Part shown: positions 8,323-17,357 of the stretch, piece by piece | Position numbering within the stretch: the stretch's first letter is position 1 | Layout of the letters: each line of letters opens with the position of its first letter | Origin: an uncultured Bacteroidia bacterium | GTDB taxonomy: Bacteria; Bacteroidota; Bacteroidia; Bacteroidales; Prolixibacteraceae | Length of the DNA stretch: 33,226 nt | Reading direction: 5' to 3' | Assembly (NCBI GenBank): GCA_903904515.1 | Contig: CAIVCR010000065.1 | Location: 1-33,226 of the forward strand | The notes under the pieces: model-generated | What the model was told of the DNA's origin: nothing | The model's database searches: none | What the model saw: only the letters and a program-made list of their open reading frames with translations | Position numbers and translations under genes: made by a program

Positions 8323-8400
8323 TTGCAGCTGGCAACTGGCGTCTGGCTAATGGCGGCTAGCAACTGGCGGCTGGCTAAAACGGCGGCTGGCTAAAACGGC
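8323..8400 (+). repeat. Second heptamer array (TGGCDRY/TGGCTAA units)
   Basis: The units run TTGCAGC, TGGCAAC, TGGCGTC, TGGCTAA, TGGCGGC, TAGCAAC, TGGCGGC, TGGCTAA in a 7-bp register from 8323 to 8378. Then comes a 16-bp direct repeat CGGCTGGCTAAAACGG present twice in overlap. The unit family matches the 5272-5544 array. It lies between the start of the pseudouridine synthase gene and the end of panB, both on the minus strand. Confidence 0.82.
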
Positions 8401-8454
8401 TTCGAGTAGGATCTAATCAGCTTTGACTTATCCTTATTAAGCTAAATTCAGCTA

Positions 8455-8480
8455 ATTGCCAGTAGCCAGCTGCCAGCAGC
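8455..8480 (-). repeat. Inverted heptamer tail of the second array
   Basis: On the minus strand this stretch reads AGC, TGC, TGGCAGC, TGGCTAC, TGGCAAT: three units inverted relative to the array 55 bp to its left. It ends 11 bp before the panB stop codon. The forward-array-then-inverted-tail layout repeats what is seen at 5272-5640. Confidence 0.72.
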
Positions 8481-8491
8481 TTTTATCTCCT

Positions 8492-9310
8492 TTAATCGTA
8501 TTGTTCCTTTTCATTGGGGAAATCGCGCGATTTTACATCAGCCACATAATTTCCCACCGCACCTTTGATCTCCGCAGCAAGATTGAGATAACGTCTTAGA
8601 AACCGTGGGGAGAACTCCTGGGTCAATCCCAGCATATCATGAATGACCAATACCTGTCCGTCAACACCACCACCGGCGCCAATGCCGATGACAGGAATCT
8701 TCAGCTCTTCTGCCACCTGTTTGCCAAGTTTAGCCGGTATTTTCTCGAGAACGATTGCAAAACAACCTGCCTGTTCCAATAGATGGGCATCTTCTATTAG
8801 TTTCTGTGCTTCAATTTCTTCCTTTGCCCTGACAGTATAGGTCCCATATTTATGAATCGACTGCGGCATAAGTCCGAGATGACCCATCACAGGGATTCCT
8901 GCCGATACGATCCGTTCTACCGAATCAATAATCTCTTTACCCCCTTCTAGTTTTACCGCATCGGCATGGGTGATTTTCATAATTCTGATTGCCGAGCTCA
9001 ATGCTTCAAGCGGATTCCCCTGATAAGTTCCGAAAGGCATATCAACCACCACCAAAGCGCGTGTCACCCCTTTAACCACTGACTTCCCATGATAAATCAT
9101 CTGGTCGAGCGTAATAGGGAGAGTTGTCTCATTTCCGGCCATCACGTTGGAGGCGGAATCGCCGACCAGAATTACATCTATTCCGGCCTCATCGACCAGC
9201 TTGGCCATGCTGAAATCATAGGCCGTGAGCATTGAAATCTTCTCTCCATGCAGTTTCATCTCTGCAAGAACATGGGTTGTTACCCTTTTCACCTCTTTTT
9301 GTACCGACAT
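8492..9310 (-). CDS. panB: 3-methyl-2-oxobutanoate hydroxymethyltransferase PanB
   Basis: PanB transfers a hydroxymethyl group from 5,10-methylene-tetrahydrofolate to alpha-ketoisovalerate, giving ketopantoate, the first step of pantothenate and CoA synthesis. The 272-residue protein has the usual length and motifs: [19 protein letters not shown] near the N-terminus, the Mg-binding [32 protein letters not shown] with the catalytic Glu, and [21 protein letters not shown]. No panC or panD is adjacent. A TACTTTTG -7 box lies 32 bp upstream of the ATG. Confidence 0.97.
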   Translation of the reverse strand: MSVQKEVKRVTTHVLAEMKLHGEKISMLTAYDFSMAKLVDEAGIDVILVGDSASNVMAGNETTLPITLDQMIYHGKSVVKGVTRALVVVDMPFGTYQGNPLEALSSAIRIMKITHADAVKLEGGKEIIDSVERIVSAGIPVMGHLGLMPQSIHKYGTYTVRAKEEIEAQKLIEDAHLLEQAGCFAIVLEKIPAKLGKQVAEELKIPVIGIGAGGGVDGQVLVIHDMLGLTQEFSPRFLRRYLNLAAEIKGAVGNYVADVKSRDFPNEKEQYD

Positions 9311-9341
9311 AATTTTAATTTCAACAGTGAAATAATCAGGT

Positions 9342-9349
9342 CAAAAGTA
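9342..9349 (-). promoter_or_regulatory. panB -7 box TACTTTTG
   Basis: On the minus strand TACTTTTG matches TAnnTTTG; the predicted start lies about 28 nt before the panB ATG. It is separated by a single base from the T-run of the terminator that ends the upstream DUF5009 gene. Confidence 0.55.
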
Positions 9350-9350
9350 G

Positions 9351-9401
9351 AAAAAACGGTGAATCTGCGGAACAAATTAACGTTTATTCGTTCCGCAGAT
9401 T
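9351..9401 (-). terminator. Intrinsic terminator after the DUF5009 gene
   Basis: AATCTGCGGAAC (9362-9373) and GTTCCGCAGATT (9390-9401) are perfect 12-bp arms. On the minus-strand RNA the pairing continues through a G-U pair to about 18 of 19 positions around a tiny CG loop. A six-T run (9351-9356 as A on the plus strand) follows after five bases. It starts about 20 bp after the stop of the DUF5009 gene. Confidence 0.85.
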
Positions 9402-9422
9402 AACATTATCAATTCAACACGA

Positions 9423-10559
9423 CTAAACCCTGAGGAAAATCTTCTTCTGATATAAATAATAGAGGAGTAACCACTCCAGGACAATAGCACCAAGAATCTC
9501 AACCCATGGTCCCATAGGTAAATTGGTAAAACCAAGGAAAAAATGGGAAGCATGGTCAAAATCGATGATCGAATGGCCCAGGTAGATTGTAATGGAGTTC
9601 ATTCCTATTACTTTAAAGAACAATATTTTATAAGAAAATATTCCATGAGTCCAGTCCTTTACATCGATAGCGAAATAGAAAAGTGACAGTAACATCGCAC
9701 TAATCCCTGCAGCGAGCATATTAAACGGTACAGTCCAGCAAGCTTTGATAATTGGATAAAACGGAGAAAGTATCAGGGCAACCGCGATGAGTCCTGCTCC
9801 ACCTAAAGCCAATGTCGCTGCTTTCTTTTGAGAGGCTGGCTCGCCGTCACGCAATACTGATCCTGCCAGAGCGCCCATCAGCGTAACGGTAATCGCTGAA
9901 ACAATGCACAATAACCCTTCAGGATCATAAATTGTTCCGTGTAATCTTCCCGGCATCAGCATCCGGTCAAGGTATGCATTCATACACCATTCCTTGTCGA
10001 GCAAAAGCCCGGCACCGTGTCCTGGAACCGGAATAGCGAGCTGCAGGATAGCAATACCTGACATAATGCCTACCAGCCAGGCAACTCTTGTTTTAAATGA
10101 TTTTGTATATAATACGATTGTTGCGGCAAATAAATATCCAAGTCCGATTTGTCCCAGCACACTTGCAATACGCATATCTGAAAAACCATCAAAATCGCGC
10201 CTCAGATTCCCATTGTAGATGACTCCTAAAACAACAAGCAGGATGCCTCGTTTCAAAATCTTATGAAACAAAGCTTTACGATTTGCCCCTTGTTCAACCT
10301 TGGCCGTGACCGCATAAGGGATAGCCACCCCGGAAATAAACATAAACATAGGGAATATAAGATCTTCAAAACGAAATCCTTCCCAGCTAACATGCTCAAG
10401 TTGAGCGGCAAGAACATTCATCCAGCCCCAGTTCGTTCCTTTAGCCCAGGCAGCGATCAAACTGCCACCACCTACAATCCATAACATGTCAAATCCACGC
10501 AATACGTCGAGCGATTGCAGTCGTCCCGATTGCTTAAGTTCAATTTTTTTTGTCTTCAT
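9423..10559 (-). CDS. DUF5009 / heparan-alpha-glucosaminide N-acetyltransferase-like membrane protein
   Basis: This integral membrane protein is related to the family called NagX or HGSNAT-like, proposed to acylate amino sugars across the membrane. The 378-residue protein opens with RLQSLDVLRGFDMLWIVGG, the hallmark start of the family, then FEDLIFPMFMFISGVAIPYAV, and has about ten hydrophobic segments with GHGAGLLLDKEWCMNAYLDR in a loop. The late NSITIYLGHSIIDF segment is also characteristic. Enzymatic activity and substrate are not established from sequence. It stands alone between a strong terminator and the divergent dnaK gene. Confidence 0.85.
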   Translation of the reverse strand: MKTKKIELKQSGRLQSLDVLRGFDMLWIVGGGSLIAAWAKGTNWGWMNVLAAQLEHVSWEGFRFEDLIFPMFMFISGVAIPYAVTAKVEQGANRKALFHKILKRGILLVVLGVIYNGNLRRDFDGFSDMRIASVLGQIGLGYLFAATIVLYTKSFKTRVAWLVGIMSGIAILQLAIPVPGHGAGLLLDKEWCMNAYLDRMLMPGRLHGTIYDPEGLLCIVSAITVTLMGALAGSVLRDGEPASQKKAATLALGGAGLIAVALILSPFYPIIKACWTVPFNMLAAGISAMLLSLFYFAIDVKDWTHGIFSYKILFFKVIGMNSITIYLGHSIIDFDHASHFFLGFTNLPMGPWVEILGAIVLEWLLLYYLYQKKIFLRV

Positions 10560-10691
10560 CGATATTATTTATGGGATTAATATAGTTTGTTCAAAGTTAT
10601 AAAATTTGGAATACGGTACAACTTTACCCATTCCTGATTTTAAATCTATTTAAAGCTATATCCGGATTAAACCTGCAATCTGCTGTCGTTT

Positions 10692-10708
10692 TGTCACAAA
10701 AGGTGACA
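10692..10708. promoter_or_regulatory. TGTCAC-N5-GTGACA palindrome in the dnaK/DUF5009 divergent region
   Basis: TGTCAC (10692-10697) and GTGACA (10703-10708) are perfect 6-bp arms around AAAAG, with partial outer symmetry (CTGT...ACAG). It lies about 137 bp from dnaK and 133 bp from the DUF5009 gene, so it could be an operator for either. No CIRCE element (TTAGCACTC-N9-GAGTGCTAA) was seen in 10560-10844, and no clean TAnnTTTG box was found there. Confidence 0.4.
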
Positions 10709-10844
10709 CAACAGATTTACAACCGGCACTTTAATATGCCAATATTACCAAAAAAAGCGTTTTCCAATGATTGGCACAACGATTGGTAAGGAATGTATAA
10801 TCGGATAAAAATATTGAATCAACAGTTTAAATACAACTATAAAA

Positions 10845-12764
10845 ATGGGAAAGATAATTGGAATTGACTTAGGAACAACCAACTCCTGCGTTGCAGTAAT
10901 GGAAGGCAACGAACCGGTGGTTATCCCCAACAGCGAAGGCAAACGGACGACTCCGTCGGTTGTGGCATTTGTTGAAAACAGCGAACGCAAGGTTGGTGAT
11001 CCGGCAAAACGCCAGGCGATTACAAATCCTGCAAAAACGATCTCATCGATTAAACGTTTTATGGGCGAACCATATGCCAATCTTTCGAAAGAGATTAAAC
11101 GGGTACCCTTCTCCGTTATTCAGGGAGATCATGACACTCCAAGAGTAAAGATTGATGATCGTTTTTATTCTCCTCAGGAAATTTCTGCGATGGTCCTTCA
11201 GAAAATGAAGAAAACGGCAGAGGATTACCTGGGTCAGGAAGTGACAGAGGCGGTCATAACAGTGCCAGCATACTTCAACGATTCTCAGCGTCAGGCGACC
11301 AAAGAAGCCGGAGAGATTGCCGGTTTAAAGGTTCGTCGTATCATCAATGAACCAACTGCAGCATCGCTTGCTTATGGTTTGGACAAGATGCATAAAGATA
11401 TGAAGATTGCCGTGTTTGACCTTGGCGGTGGAACATTTGACATTTCAATTCTGGAGCTTGGCGATGGTGTTTTTGAAGTGAAATCGACCGACGGAGATAC
11501 CCATCTAGGTGGTGATGATTTCGATCAGGCGATTGTCGACTGGCTTACCGATGAATTTAAAAAAGATGAGGGTGTAGATCTGCATAAAGATGCGATGGCA
11601 TTGCAGCGTTTGAAAGAGGCAGCTGAAAAAGCAAAGATCGAACTCTCAAGCTCAACACAAACAGAGATCAACCTTCCATATATTATGCCGGTTAACGGAG
11701 TGCCAAAGCATCTTGTCAAGTCACTTACCCGTGCCAAATTCGAACAACTGTGCGACAAACTCATCAATGCAACGATGGAACCTTGCCGTAAAGCATTACA
11801 GAATGCAGGGATGACCATCAAGGATATCGATGAAGTTATTCTTGTTGGTGGCTCAACCCGTATTCCTGCTATTCAGGAAAAAGTTCAGAGCTTTTTCGGA
11901 AAAGCCCCTTCAAAAGGGGTAAATCCTGACGAAGTGGTTGCTATTGGTGCCGCCATTCAGGGAGGCGTTCTTTCAGGTGAAGTAACCGATGTACTGTTGC
12001 TCGACGTCACTCCACTTTCATTGGGTATCGAAACCATGGGTGGTGTTATGACAAAACTGATTGAAGCCAATACCACGATCCCAACCAAAAAGGCAGAAAC
12101 CTTTACCACAGCGGCAGACAGCCAGCCATCGGTTGAAATCCATGTATTACAAGGTGAAAGGCCTATGGCTGCAGGTAATAAAACAATTGGTCGTTTCCAT
12201 TTGGACGGACTTCCACCAGCACCACGTGGTATCCCGCAGATTGAAGTTGCTTTTGACATTGACGCCAACGGTATTCTTCATGTAACAGCTAAAGACAAAG
12301 CTACCAATAAGGAGCAGTCAATCAGGATTGAGGCCTCTACAGGTCTTACCGATGAGGAGATCAGAAGGATGAGAGACGAAGCTGCGGCAAATGCAGAATC
12401 AGATAAATTGGCCAAAGAGAAAGTTGAAAAACTCAATCATGCCGACACGCTGATATTCCAGACCGAAAAACAACTCAAAGAGTTTGGCGACAAACTTCCA
12501 ACTGACAAAAAAGGGCCAATCGAAGCAGCTTTAGCTAAATTGAAAGAGGCGCATAAAGTTCAGGATCTGACTGGTATTGATGAGGCAACAGCAGAATTAA
12601 ATGCCGTTTTTCAGGCTGCATCTCAGGAAATGTATAATGCCGCGAGTTCACAGGGTCAGGAAGGGGCTGCCGGCGGCGGACATCAGGGAAATCCCGGTGC
12701 TCAGCAGCAAGGCCCTAAAGGCGACGGTGAGGTAACTGATGTTGACTTTGAAGAGGTGAAGTAA
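10845..12764 (+). CDS. dnaK: Molecular chaperone DnaK (Hsp70)
   Basis: DnaK binds hydrophobic peptide segments in an ATP-controlled cycle with DnaJ and GrpE. The 639-residue protein is full length. The ATPase domain begins [19 protein letters not shown] and has [34 protein letters not shown] and [16 protein letters not shown]. The linker and substrate domain start at [19 protein letters not shown]. The helical lid ends in a Gly/Gln-rich tail and the sequence [10 protein letters not shown], the conserved bacterial DnaK C-terminus. No dnaJ, grpE or hrcA lies next to it, as is common in Bacteroidota. It is monocistronic, with a terminator 125 bp after the stop. Confidence 0.99.
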   Translation: MGKIIGIDLGTTNSCVAVMEGNEPVVIPNSEGKRTTPSVVAFVENSERKVGDPAKRQAITNPAKTISSIKRFMGEPYANLSKEIKRVPFSVIQGDHDTPRVKIDDRFYSPQEISAMVLQKMKKTAEDYLGQEVTEAVITVPAYFNDSQRQATKEAGEIAGLKVRRIINEPTAASLAYGLDKMHKDMKIAVFDLGGGTFDISILELGDGVFEVKSTDGDTHLGGDDFDQAIVDWLTDEFKKDEGVDLHKDAMALQRLKEAAEKAKIELSSSTQTEINLPYIMPVNGVPKHLVKSLTRAKFEQLCDKLINATMEPCRKALQNAGMTIKDIDEVILVGGSTRIPAIQEKVQSFFGKAPSKGVNPDEVVAIGAAIQGGVLSGEVTDVLLLDVTPLSLGIETMGGVMTKLIEANTTIPTKKAETFTTAADSQPSVEIHVLQGERPMAAGNKTIGRFHLDGLPPAPRGIPQIEVAFDIDANGILHVTAKDKATNKEQSIRIEASTGLTDEEIRRMRDEAAANAESDKLAKEKVEKLNHADTLIFQTEKQLKEFGDKLPTDKKGPIEAALAKLKEAHKVQDLTGIDEATAELNAVFQAASQEMYNAASSQGQEGAAGGGHQGNPGAQQQGPKGDGEVTDVDFEEVK

Positions 12765-12775
12765 GAGGGAGAGAC

Positions 12776-12800
12776 GGAGGGATTGAGAGATGGAGGGATT
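12776..12800 (+). repeat. Short G-rich repeat GGAGGGATT x2 after dnaK
   Basis: GGAGGGATT occurs at 12776-12784 and 12792-12800, a 16-bp period starting 12 bp after the dnaK stop. A looser pyrimidine-rich counterpart (CCTCC...ATCC) follows at about 12810-12828. It may be a minor simple-sequence element. Confidence 0.35.
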
Positions 12801-12888
12801 AAAACATGTCCTCCGGTTGAAATCCTTTGGAAAATTAAGCAAGTTCCGATTTTCTGGCCTACTTTGATCCACAAAACTGAAATATTTA

Positions 12889-12925
12889 AAAGAGGGTGTC
12901 CAAAAAGGCATCCTCTTTATTTTTG
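12889..12925 (+). terminator. Terminator downstream of dnaK
   Basis: AAAGAGGGTG (12889-12898) pairs with CATCCTCTTT (12909-12918) with one G-U pair, and is followed by ATTTTTG. The pyrimidine-purine balance lets the hairpin also serve the convergent DUF5103 gene, though the T-run favours the plus strand. Confidence 0.75.
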
Positions 12926-12992
12926 AACTGGGATATTTGAACACCATACCACTCTGGCAGTTTGGGTTAACCTACTAATTGTGAAGCGGTTT

Positions 12993-14306
12993 TTATCTCT
13001 TTACCGAGTTTATAGACTGATAACCGATTAACCTGTCGTATCTTGAGGAGAACCCATGGTAATAAACAAATAGCTGATAGTCGTTTTCGGTTTCCACGTG
13101 GCTCCCTTCGAGTAATGTATTATCGATCCGACTGTCACCAATGGGGATGTAGACATATTGATAGTCATAAAAACCCTGCTTGATTAAAATTGATGCTTCA
13201 TACCGCTTCAAATCAAAATTCCAGGTCATTTTATTGGCCGGAAGACATTGCCAGTCGGACAATCCACCAAAGACATAGATATTTCCGCCAGCTAAAGGCT
13301 CGGCCATTTGAAGCGAAAAATGGACAAAAATGTAATCTGATTCAAGATCAGGATCGTTGGCCCGGTTGTTTTTTACCAGGTAGCGGCCGTTCATATCATT
13401 TTCAGTAAGGTAATCATTGCCCCGACGCATTTGATCGGCTCGTAAGGTTACCTGGTAGTTTGGATCGACATATTCAGTCTTTAAAACGCCCAACCCGTTA
13501 ATGCGGATGTCTTTGGTGTCAAAATTACGGAATTCATTCCCTCCCGGGAAAACATTTGCCCCAACAAGATCATAAACAAGCTGATTATTTCTCATCAATG
13601 AAGGCTTGAAATTTCTTAAGCAATTGTCACTTCTCGAATTTTGCATGAGCACCACCTTTACCTCTGTAATGGGATCTGTGATACCAATATGAGAATAATC
13701 GACTGAAAAATTAATCTCCTGATCCCTTCCGCGATAACCTTCAAAAGTAGATTTTTTCACTTCACCTCCAATCCCTGCAAGCGGTTCAAGGACATAAAAA
13801 CGCCGTGTCAAAACGGGAACATCCCTGTTCCCCTCTTCAAAAACAGAGAGCAGATAATTACCCGAAAGTAACATATGAACCTGCTCATTGGGAAGTACTA
13901 GCTGATAGTTTGTATACTTTACTGTCGTATTCACCGATGCCGCATAATCATTCACCGGGTTCTCCATAAACCCTTCAATATACTCCTGCAGCACTAACCG
14001 GGATGGATACCACTCCGAATCACAATGGGTAATGGTATAATAAAAATTAGACGTCCCCTCAGATAATTCATCAAATTTCAAAATAAGCTGCTGGTCTGTC
14101 CCAAATTCTAAAACCGGTTGTGAGAACTCCCATCCCTTCCGGAAAAATTGAACCGTACGGATGTTTTCACGATAAATACCATTGGTCAGAGGTTTAGAGC
14201 CCCCATCCGGAAAAGCAAATAGAAAAGTCCCGGGAAAAGACAAAAGCACCGTTAAAAAAATTCCGATATTCAACTTCTGAAATGATTTTTTCTTTTTATA
14301 GGGCAT
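12993..14306 (-). CDS. DUF5103 protein, type IX secretion Plug-like
   Basis: DUF5103 includes the Plug protein that closes the periplasmic side of the SprA translocon in the Bacteroidota type IX secretion system. The 437-residue protein has a signal peptide (basic MPYKKKKSFQKLN, hydrophobic IGIFLTVLLSFPGTFLFA). It then shows the family start YRENIRTVQFFRKGWEFSQPV and the signature YYTITHCDSEWYPS...EYIEGF. The rest is beta-rich, with YVFGGLSDWQ near the end. The assignment to the family is strong; whether this copy actually plugs SprA is inferred. No other secretion gene is in the window. Confidence 0.88.
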   Translation of the reverse strand: MPYKKKKSFQKLNIGIFLTVLLSFPGTFLFAFPDGGSKPLTNGIYRENIRTVQFFRKGWEFSQPVLEFGTDQQLILKFDELSEGTSNFYYTITHCDSEWYPSRLVLQEYIEGFMENPVNDYAASVNTTVKYTNYQLVLPNEQVHMLLSGNYLLSVFEEGNRDVPVLTRRFYVLEPLAGIGGEVKKSTFEGYRGRDQEINFSVDYSHIGITDPITEVKVVLMQNSRSDNCLRNFKPSLMRNNQLVYDLVGANVFPGGNEFRNFDTKDIRINGLGVLKTEYVDPNYQVTLRADQMRRGNDYLTENDMNGRYLVKNNRANDPDLESDYIFVHFSLQMAEPLAGGNIYVFGGLSDWQCLPANKMTWNFDLKRYEASILIKQGFYDYQYVYIPIGDSRIDNTLLEGSHVETENDYQLFVYYHGFSSRYDRLIGYQSINSVKR

Positions 14307-14370
14307 GACTCAAGATCAATTAAGTAATCGAAAAAATATAATATACTATTTAAAATTCTGATTTTCTCCT

Positions 14371-14517
14371 TTTTGACCCCTCTAAATCTCCCCAAAGGGG
14401 AGCCTTTTGGCCATCAATCTGCACCTTACTCCCCTTCTTCTCCCCTCCTTCTCCCCACCTCTGGAGGGGTTGGGGGAGGTCTGGGTTGGGGGAGGTCTGG
14501 GTTGCGGGAGGTCAAAA
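14371..14517. repeat. Inverted-repeat-bounded C/G-rich element with three 16-bp units
   Basis: TTTTGACC (14371-14378) and GGTCAAAA (14510-14517) bound a 147-bp element. The left part carries CCCCTCTAAATCTCCCC and AAAGGGGAG; the right part carries GGAGGGG and three direct 16-bp units, GGGTTGGGGGAGGTCT (14467-14482, 14483-14498) and GGGTTGCGGGAGGTCA (14499-14514). From memory, similar paired CCCCTCTAAATCTCCCC / GGAGGGGTTGGGGGAGG sequences are common intergenic repeats in Bacteroidota. It fills the gap between DUF5103 and DUF3810 genes; the rest of 14307-14615 is AT-rich with no gene. Confidence 0.75.
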
Positions 14518-14615
14518 GAGGAAATAAATAATTACGACATTAAATTGTTCTTATTACTTAAGATTTACAATTTAGCTTTTTTGCACAAAGCCTCACTGCC
14601 TGAATTTTAACAGTA

Positions 14616-15743
14616 TTACTTATTTCCAGGGTTATTTCGATTCTCATTGTGGTACCAACTCATTACCAGTCCCACAACCTGATTATAGTTTTTCACCCCC
14701 TCTTCAATATGGTTCGTTTTAAGGTACGCATTATTCGCCGCGGTTTGCACCTTATCGAGCGTCCTATTTTGCAATCCCTGCCAATGATGGCGTTGAAACC
14801 TTAAATCGAGAATAACCGGCTTTTCAATTTTTCGTATATAGTCTTTTGCATCTTTAAGTCTTGCTGCGTCAGAGAGAAAATAGACCAGCAGGTTCACATA
14901 ACCGGAATAATTCAGCCTGTGGTCTGCAGAGGTGGTACAAACAATAAATGCAGCCAGGTTAGCCTCTGCCTCATTTGTAATTCCAAATTGGTGGGCTTTC
15001 TCATGCGCCAGCACGTAGGGATATTCCATCGGAAGGAGGTAGTAATTCAGATGAACCTCATTAAAAAATGGTCCGAAGTAGCCGCTGACTCCCGATTTTG
15101 CAAATAGGGAGCTAAATAACATTGTTTTTGGCCGTCGAGATCCGTTGGGATAGTTGATCCCTAGTGTTGAGCTATTTTTCAGGTATGACGCCTCAACCAG
15201 ACTGTCAATCGTTGGATAATCAGCCGGGGAGATGGAGGTATAGCTTAAATTGGTATGACGTAACATCGAATCGAGGGTTGAGCGGAAAAGAGCTTCATCT
15301 GTTTTTGGCTTCTCCCAACTCACGCGGCTTTCCAGCTTTGGTCTGAAATAATTAAAGCCCCATACGAGGTAGAAAAAAGTATACAATAAAGCGAGCGACT
15401 GACCAATACGTAATAACAGCCAGCTCAATTTTACCTTTCGAAAGAGAACTGCCAGTAAACCCAAAATCAGAAGGAAAACAGTCACCATCCAAAAAATATC
15501 CCACAGGGAAAAAGGGATCATTGCACTGAGCCAGGAAAAGGATCTTGCGATGAAGGGGTACAGCCCATTTGAATAATACGCTTCGATCAGCTTTGGCTCT
15601 CCAATAGCCACTCCGACACCCAGAAATGCAACCGCCGCAAGGATAAAGGGCCAGACCATCACAATCATCCTGTTCATTCGCGTTCGGGACACATTTATAA
15701 AGGTCTTCTTTATTCGCAATATTATCTTTTCCAACATATTCAC
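14616..15743 (-). CDS. DUF3810 domain membrane protein with HExxH-like motif
   Basis: DUF3810 proteins are membrane proteins of unknown role found in Bacteroidota and Firmicutes. The 375-residue protein has three hydrophobic segments in the N-terminal 130 residues (VWPFILAAVAFLGVGVAIG, LWDIFWMVTVFLLILGLLAVLF, LLRIGQSLALLYTFFYLVWGF). A soluble part follows, with YVLAHEKAHQFGITNEAEANL. The HEKAH plus a downstream Glu (NEAEAN) resembles a zinc metallopeptidase HExxH...E site, so peptidase activity is possible but unproven. The start could be M1 or M3. Confidence 0.85.
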   Translation of the reverse strand: MNMLEKIILRIKKTFINVSRTRMNRMIVMVWPFILAAVAFLGVGVAIGEPKLIEAYYSNGLYPFIARSFSWLSAMIPFSLWDIFWMVTVFLLILGLLAVLFRKVKLSWLLLRIGQSLALLYTFFYLVWGFNYFRPKLESRVSWEKPKTDEALFRSTLDSMLRHTNLSYTSISPADYPTIDSLVEASYLKNSSTLGINYPNGSRRPKTMLFSSLFAKSGVSGYFGPFFNEVHLNYYLLPMEYPYVLAHEKAHQFGITNEAEANLAAFIVCTTSADHRLNYSGYVNLLVYFLSDAARLKDAKDYIRKIEKPVILDLRFQRHHWQGLQNRTLDKVQTAANNAYLKTNHIEEGVKNYNQVVGLVMSWYHNENRNNPGNK

Positions 15744-15893
15744 GTTCTCCAGTTATCCAGGCCAACCCTTTTCTGATCGGTTTAATTCCGGGTAGTTTTC
15801 TAAAATTAATCCAATATATCCCATTCAAATAGAAAAATCGGAAGAAACATCCAAAATATTTCTCTGTAAAACTACAAAATGATTACCAATGTT

Positions 15894-15901
15894 TAACTTT
15901 G
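15894..15901 (+). promoter_or_regulatory. xseA -7 box TAACTTTG, almost touching the start codon
   Basis: TAACTTTG fits TAnnTTTG and ends 3 bp before the ATG at 15905. The predicted transcription start falls on or next to that ATG, implying a leaderless or near-leaderless message. Confidence 0.5.
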
Positions 15902-15904
15902 GGG

Positions 15905-17350
15905 ATGATGAATGAGCAACTAAAGTTATCCGAATTAAACGGGCGGGTTAAAAAGGCCATTGGGGAGACTTTCACAGCACCTGTCTGGGTTGTTGCTGAA
16001 ATTTCGGAATTAAAATTGAACAGAAATGGTCACTGTTATCTTGTCCTGATTGAGAAGGAGGAGAACGGAGATGCCATTGTGGCCCAGGCAAAGGCGACAA
16101 TCTGGTCTTATACATTCCGGATGTTACGCCCATATTTTGAATCGACCACAGGTCAACCATTGACCGAAGGGCTAAAAGTGTTAGTGAGCGTCTCGGTCGA
16201 ATTTCATGAATTATATGGCTATAGTCTGAATATTCGGGATATTGATCCCACCTATACCTTAGGGGATATGGCACGCCGACGGCGCGAAATAATCTCCCGT
16301 TTGCAGAACGAGGGTGTAGCCGATATGAACAAAGAGCTAACACTTCCACTTGTACCCCAAAAGATTGCAATCATCTCGTCATTCACTGCGGCAGGATATC
16401 AGGATTTTATCGATCAGCTAACGAATAATCCGTCTAAGTATCGTTTTCATACCAGGCTATTTCCGGCTATCATGCAGGGCAATCAGGCAGAAACGTCTAT
16501 CATTGGGGCTCTTGAGCAGATTTACCTCTACGAAAATTTCTTCGATGTTGTGGTGATTATCCGTGGAGGAGGCTCTCAAGTCGACCTGAGCTGCTTTGAC
16601 AATTATAATCTCGCCTATTTTATAACACAGTTTCCACTCCCTGTGATAACAGGTATTGGTCATGAAAAAGATGACTCAATAGTTGACCTGGTAGCTCATA
16701 CGCGGCTTAAAACCCCAACGGCTGTTGCTGAGTTTCTGATCAGCGGCCTTACCCGGTTTGATAATTACCTCGATGATCAGAAAAATCGCTTTGTAGCTTC
16801 AATTGATGATATACTCCTTGCTGCAAAAAGTGATGTTGAACACTATTCACGCTCTATTATACCACTTGTTCGTGAAAAAATATCCAAAGGAACTAGTCAG
16901 CTAAACCAAACTATCTGGAAATTTGATAATCATGTGAAGATATTTATACAAAATCAAACCTATCAATTAACAAGGACGGAGGAGTCACTTCGGCACGAAT
17001 TCAAGAATTTTTCGCAAATTCAGCTCCGTTACCTGGAGAAAACAACAAGAGCACTATCTGCCAGCCTACAGGCTATAAGACTTAATAACAATGAATTACT
17101 GCAACGAAAAATCCAGCGAACTGAAAAATCAGTCAAGAAGATCGTATCTGAGCGCCTGCACTACCTTGAGCTGACAAGCCAAAAGGCAATGCTTACCGAT
17201 CCCGCAAGGATCCTTGCCAGAGGTTATTCTATAACAACATATAACGGACGTGCGCTAAAAGATACAGATAGGATAAGCAGTAAGGCACATATCGAAACAA
17301 GGCTTTATAAAGGAAACATAATCAGTGAAGTAATAACAATATTAAAATAA
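15905..17350 (+). CDS. xseA: Exodeoxyribonuclease VII large subunit XseA
   Basis: This is the catalytic subunit of exonuclease VII, which degrades single-stranded DNA from both ends. The 481-residue protein has an N-terminal OB-fold (FTAPVWVVAEISELKLNRNGHCYLVLIEKE). The catalytic domain has IISSFTAAGYQDFI, VVIIRGGGSQVDLSCFDNYNLA and PVITGIGHEKDDSIVDLVAHTRLKTPTAVAEFL. A long coiled-coil region follows, and the C-terminal segment has LARGYSITTYNG. An in-frame TTG at 15899 overlaps the promoter box, so the start is ATG 15905 or 15908. xseB follows 7 bp later. Confidence 0.97.
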   Translation: MMNEQLKLSELNGRVKKAIGETFTAPVWVVAEISELKLNRNGHCYLVLIEKEENGDAIVAQAKATIWSYTFRMLRPYFESTTGQPLTEGLKVLVSVSVEFHELYGYSLNIRDIDPTYTLGDMARRRREIISRLQNEGVADMNKELTLPLVPQKIAIISSFTAAGYQDFIDQLTNNPSKYRFHTRLFPAIMQGNQAETSIIGALEQIYLYENFFDVVVIIRGGGSQVDLSCFDNYNLAYFITQFPLPVITGIGHEKDDSIVDLVAHTRLKTPTAVAEFLISGLTRFDNYLDDQKNRFVASIDDILLAAKSDVEHYSRSIIPLVREKISKGTSQLNQTIWKFDNHVKIFIQNQTYQLTRTEESLRHEFKNFSQIQLRYLEKTTRALSASLQAIRLNNNELLQRKIQRTEKSVKKIVSERLHYLELTSQKAMLTDPARILARGYSITTYNGRALKDTDRISSKAHIETRLYKGNIISEVITILK

Positions 17351-17357
17351 AAATAAA

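Noticed and set aside
10560..10844. CIRCE heat-shock operator upstream of dnaK
   Set aside because: No TTAGCACTC-N9-GAGTGCTAA match was found; only a different palindrome is present.
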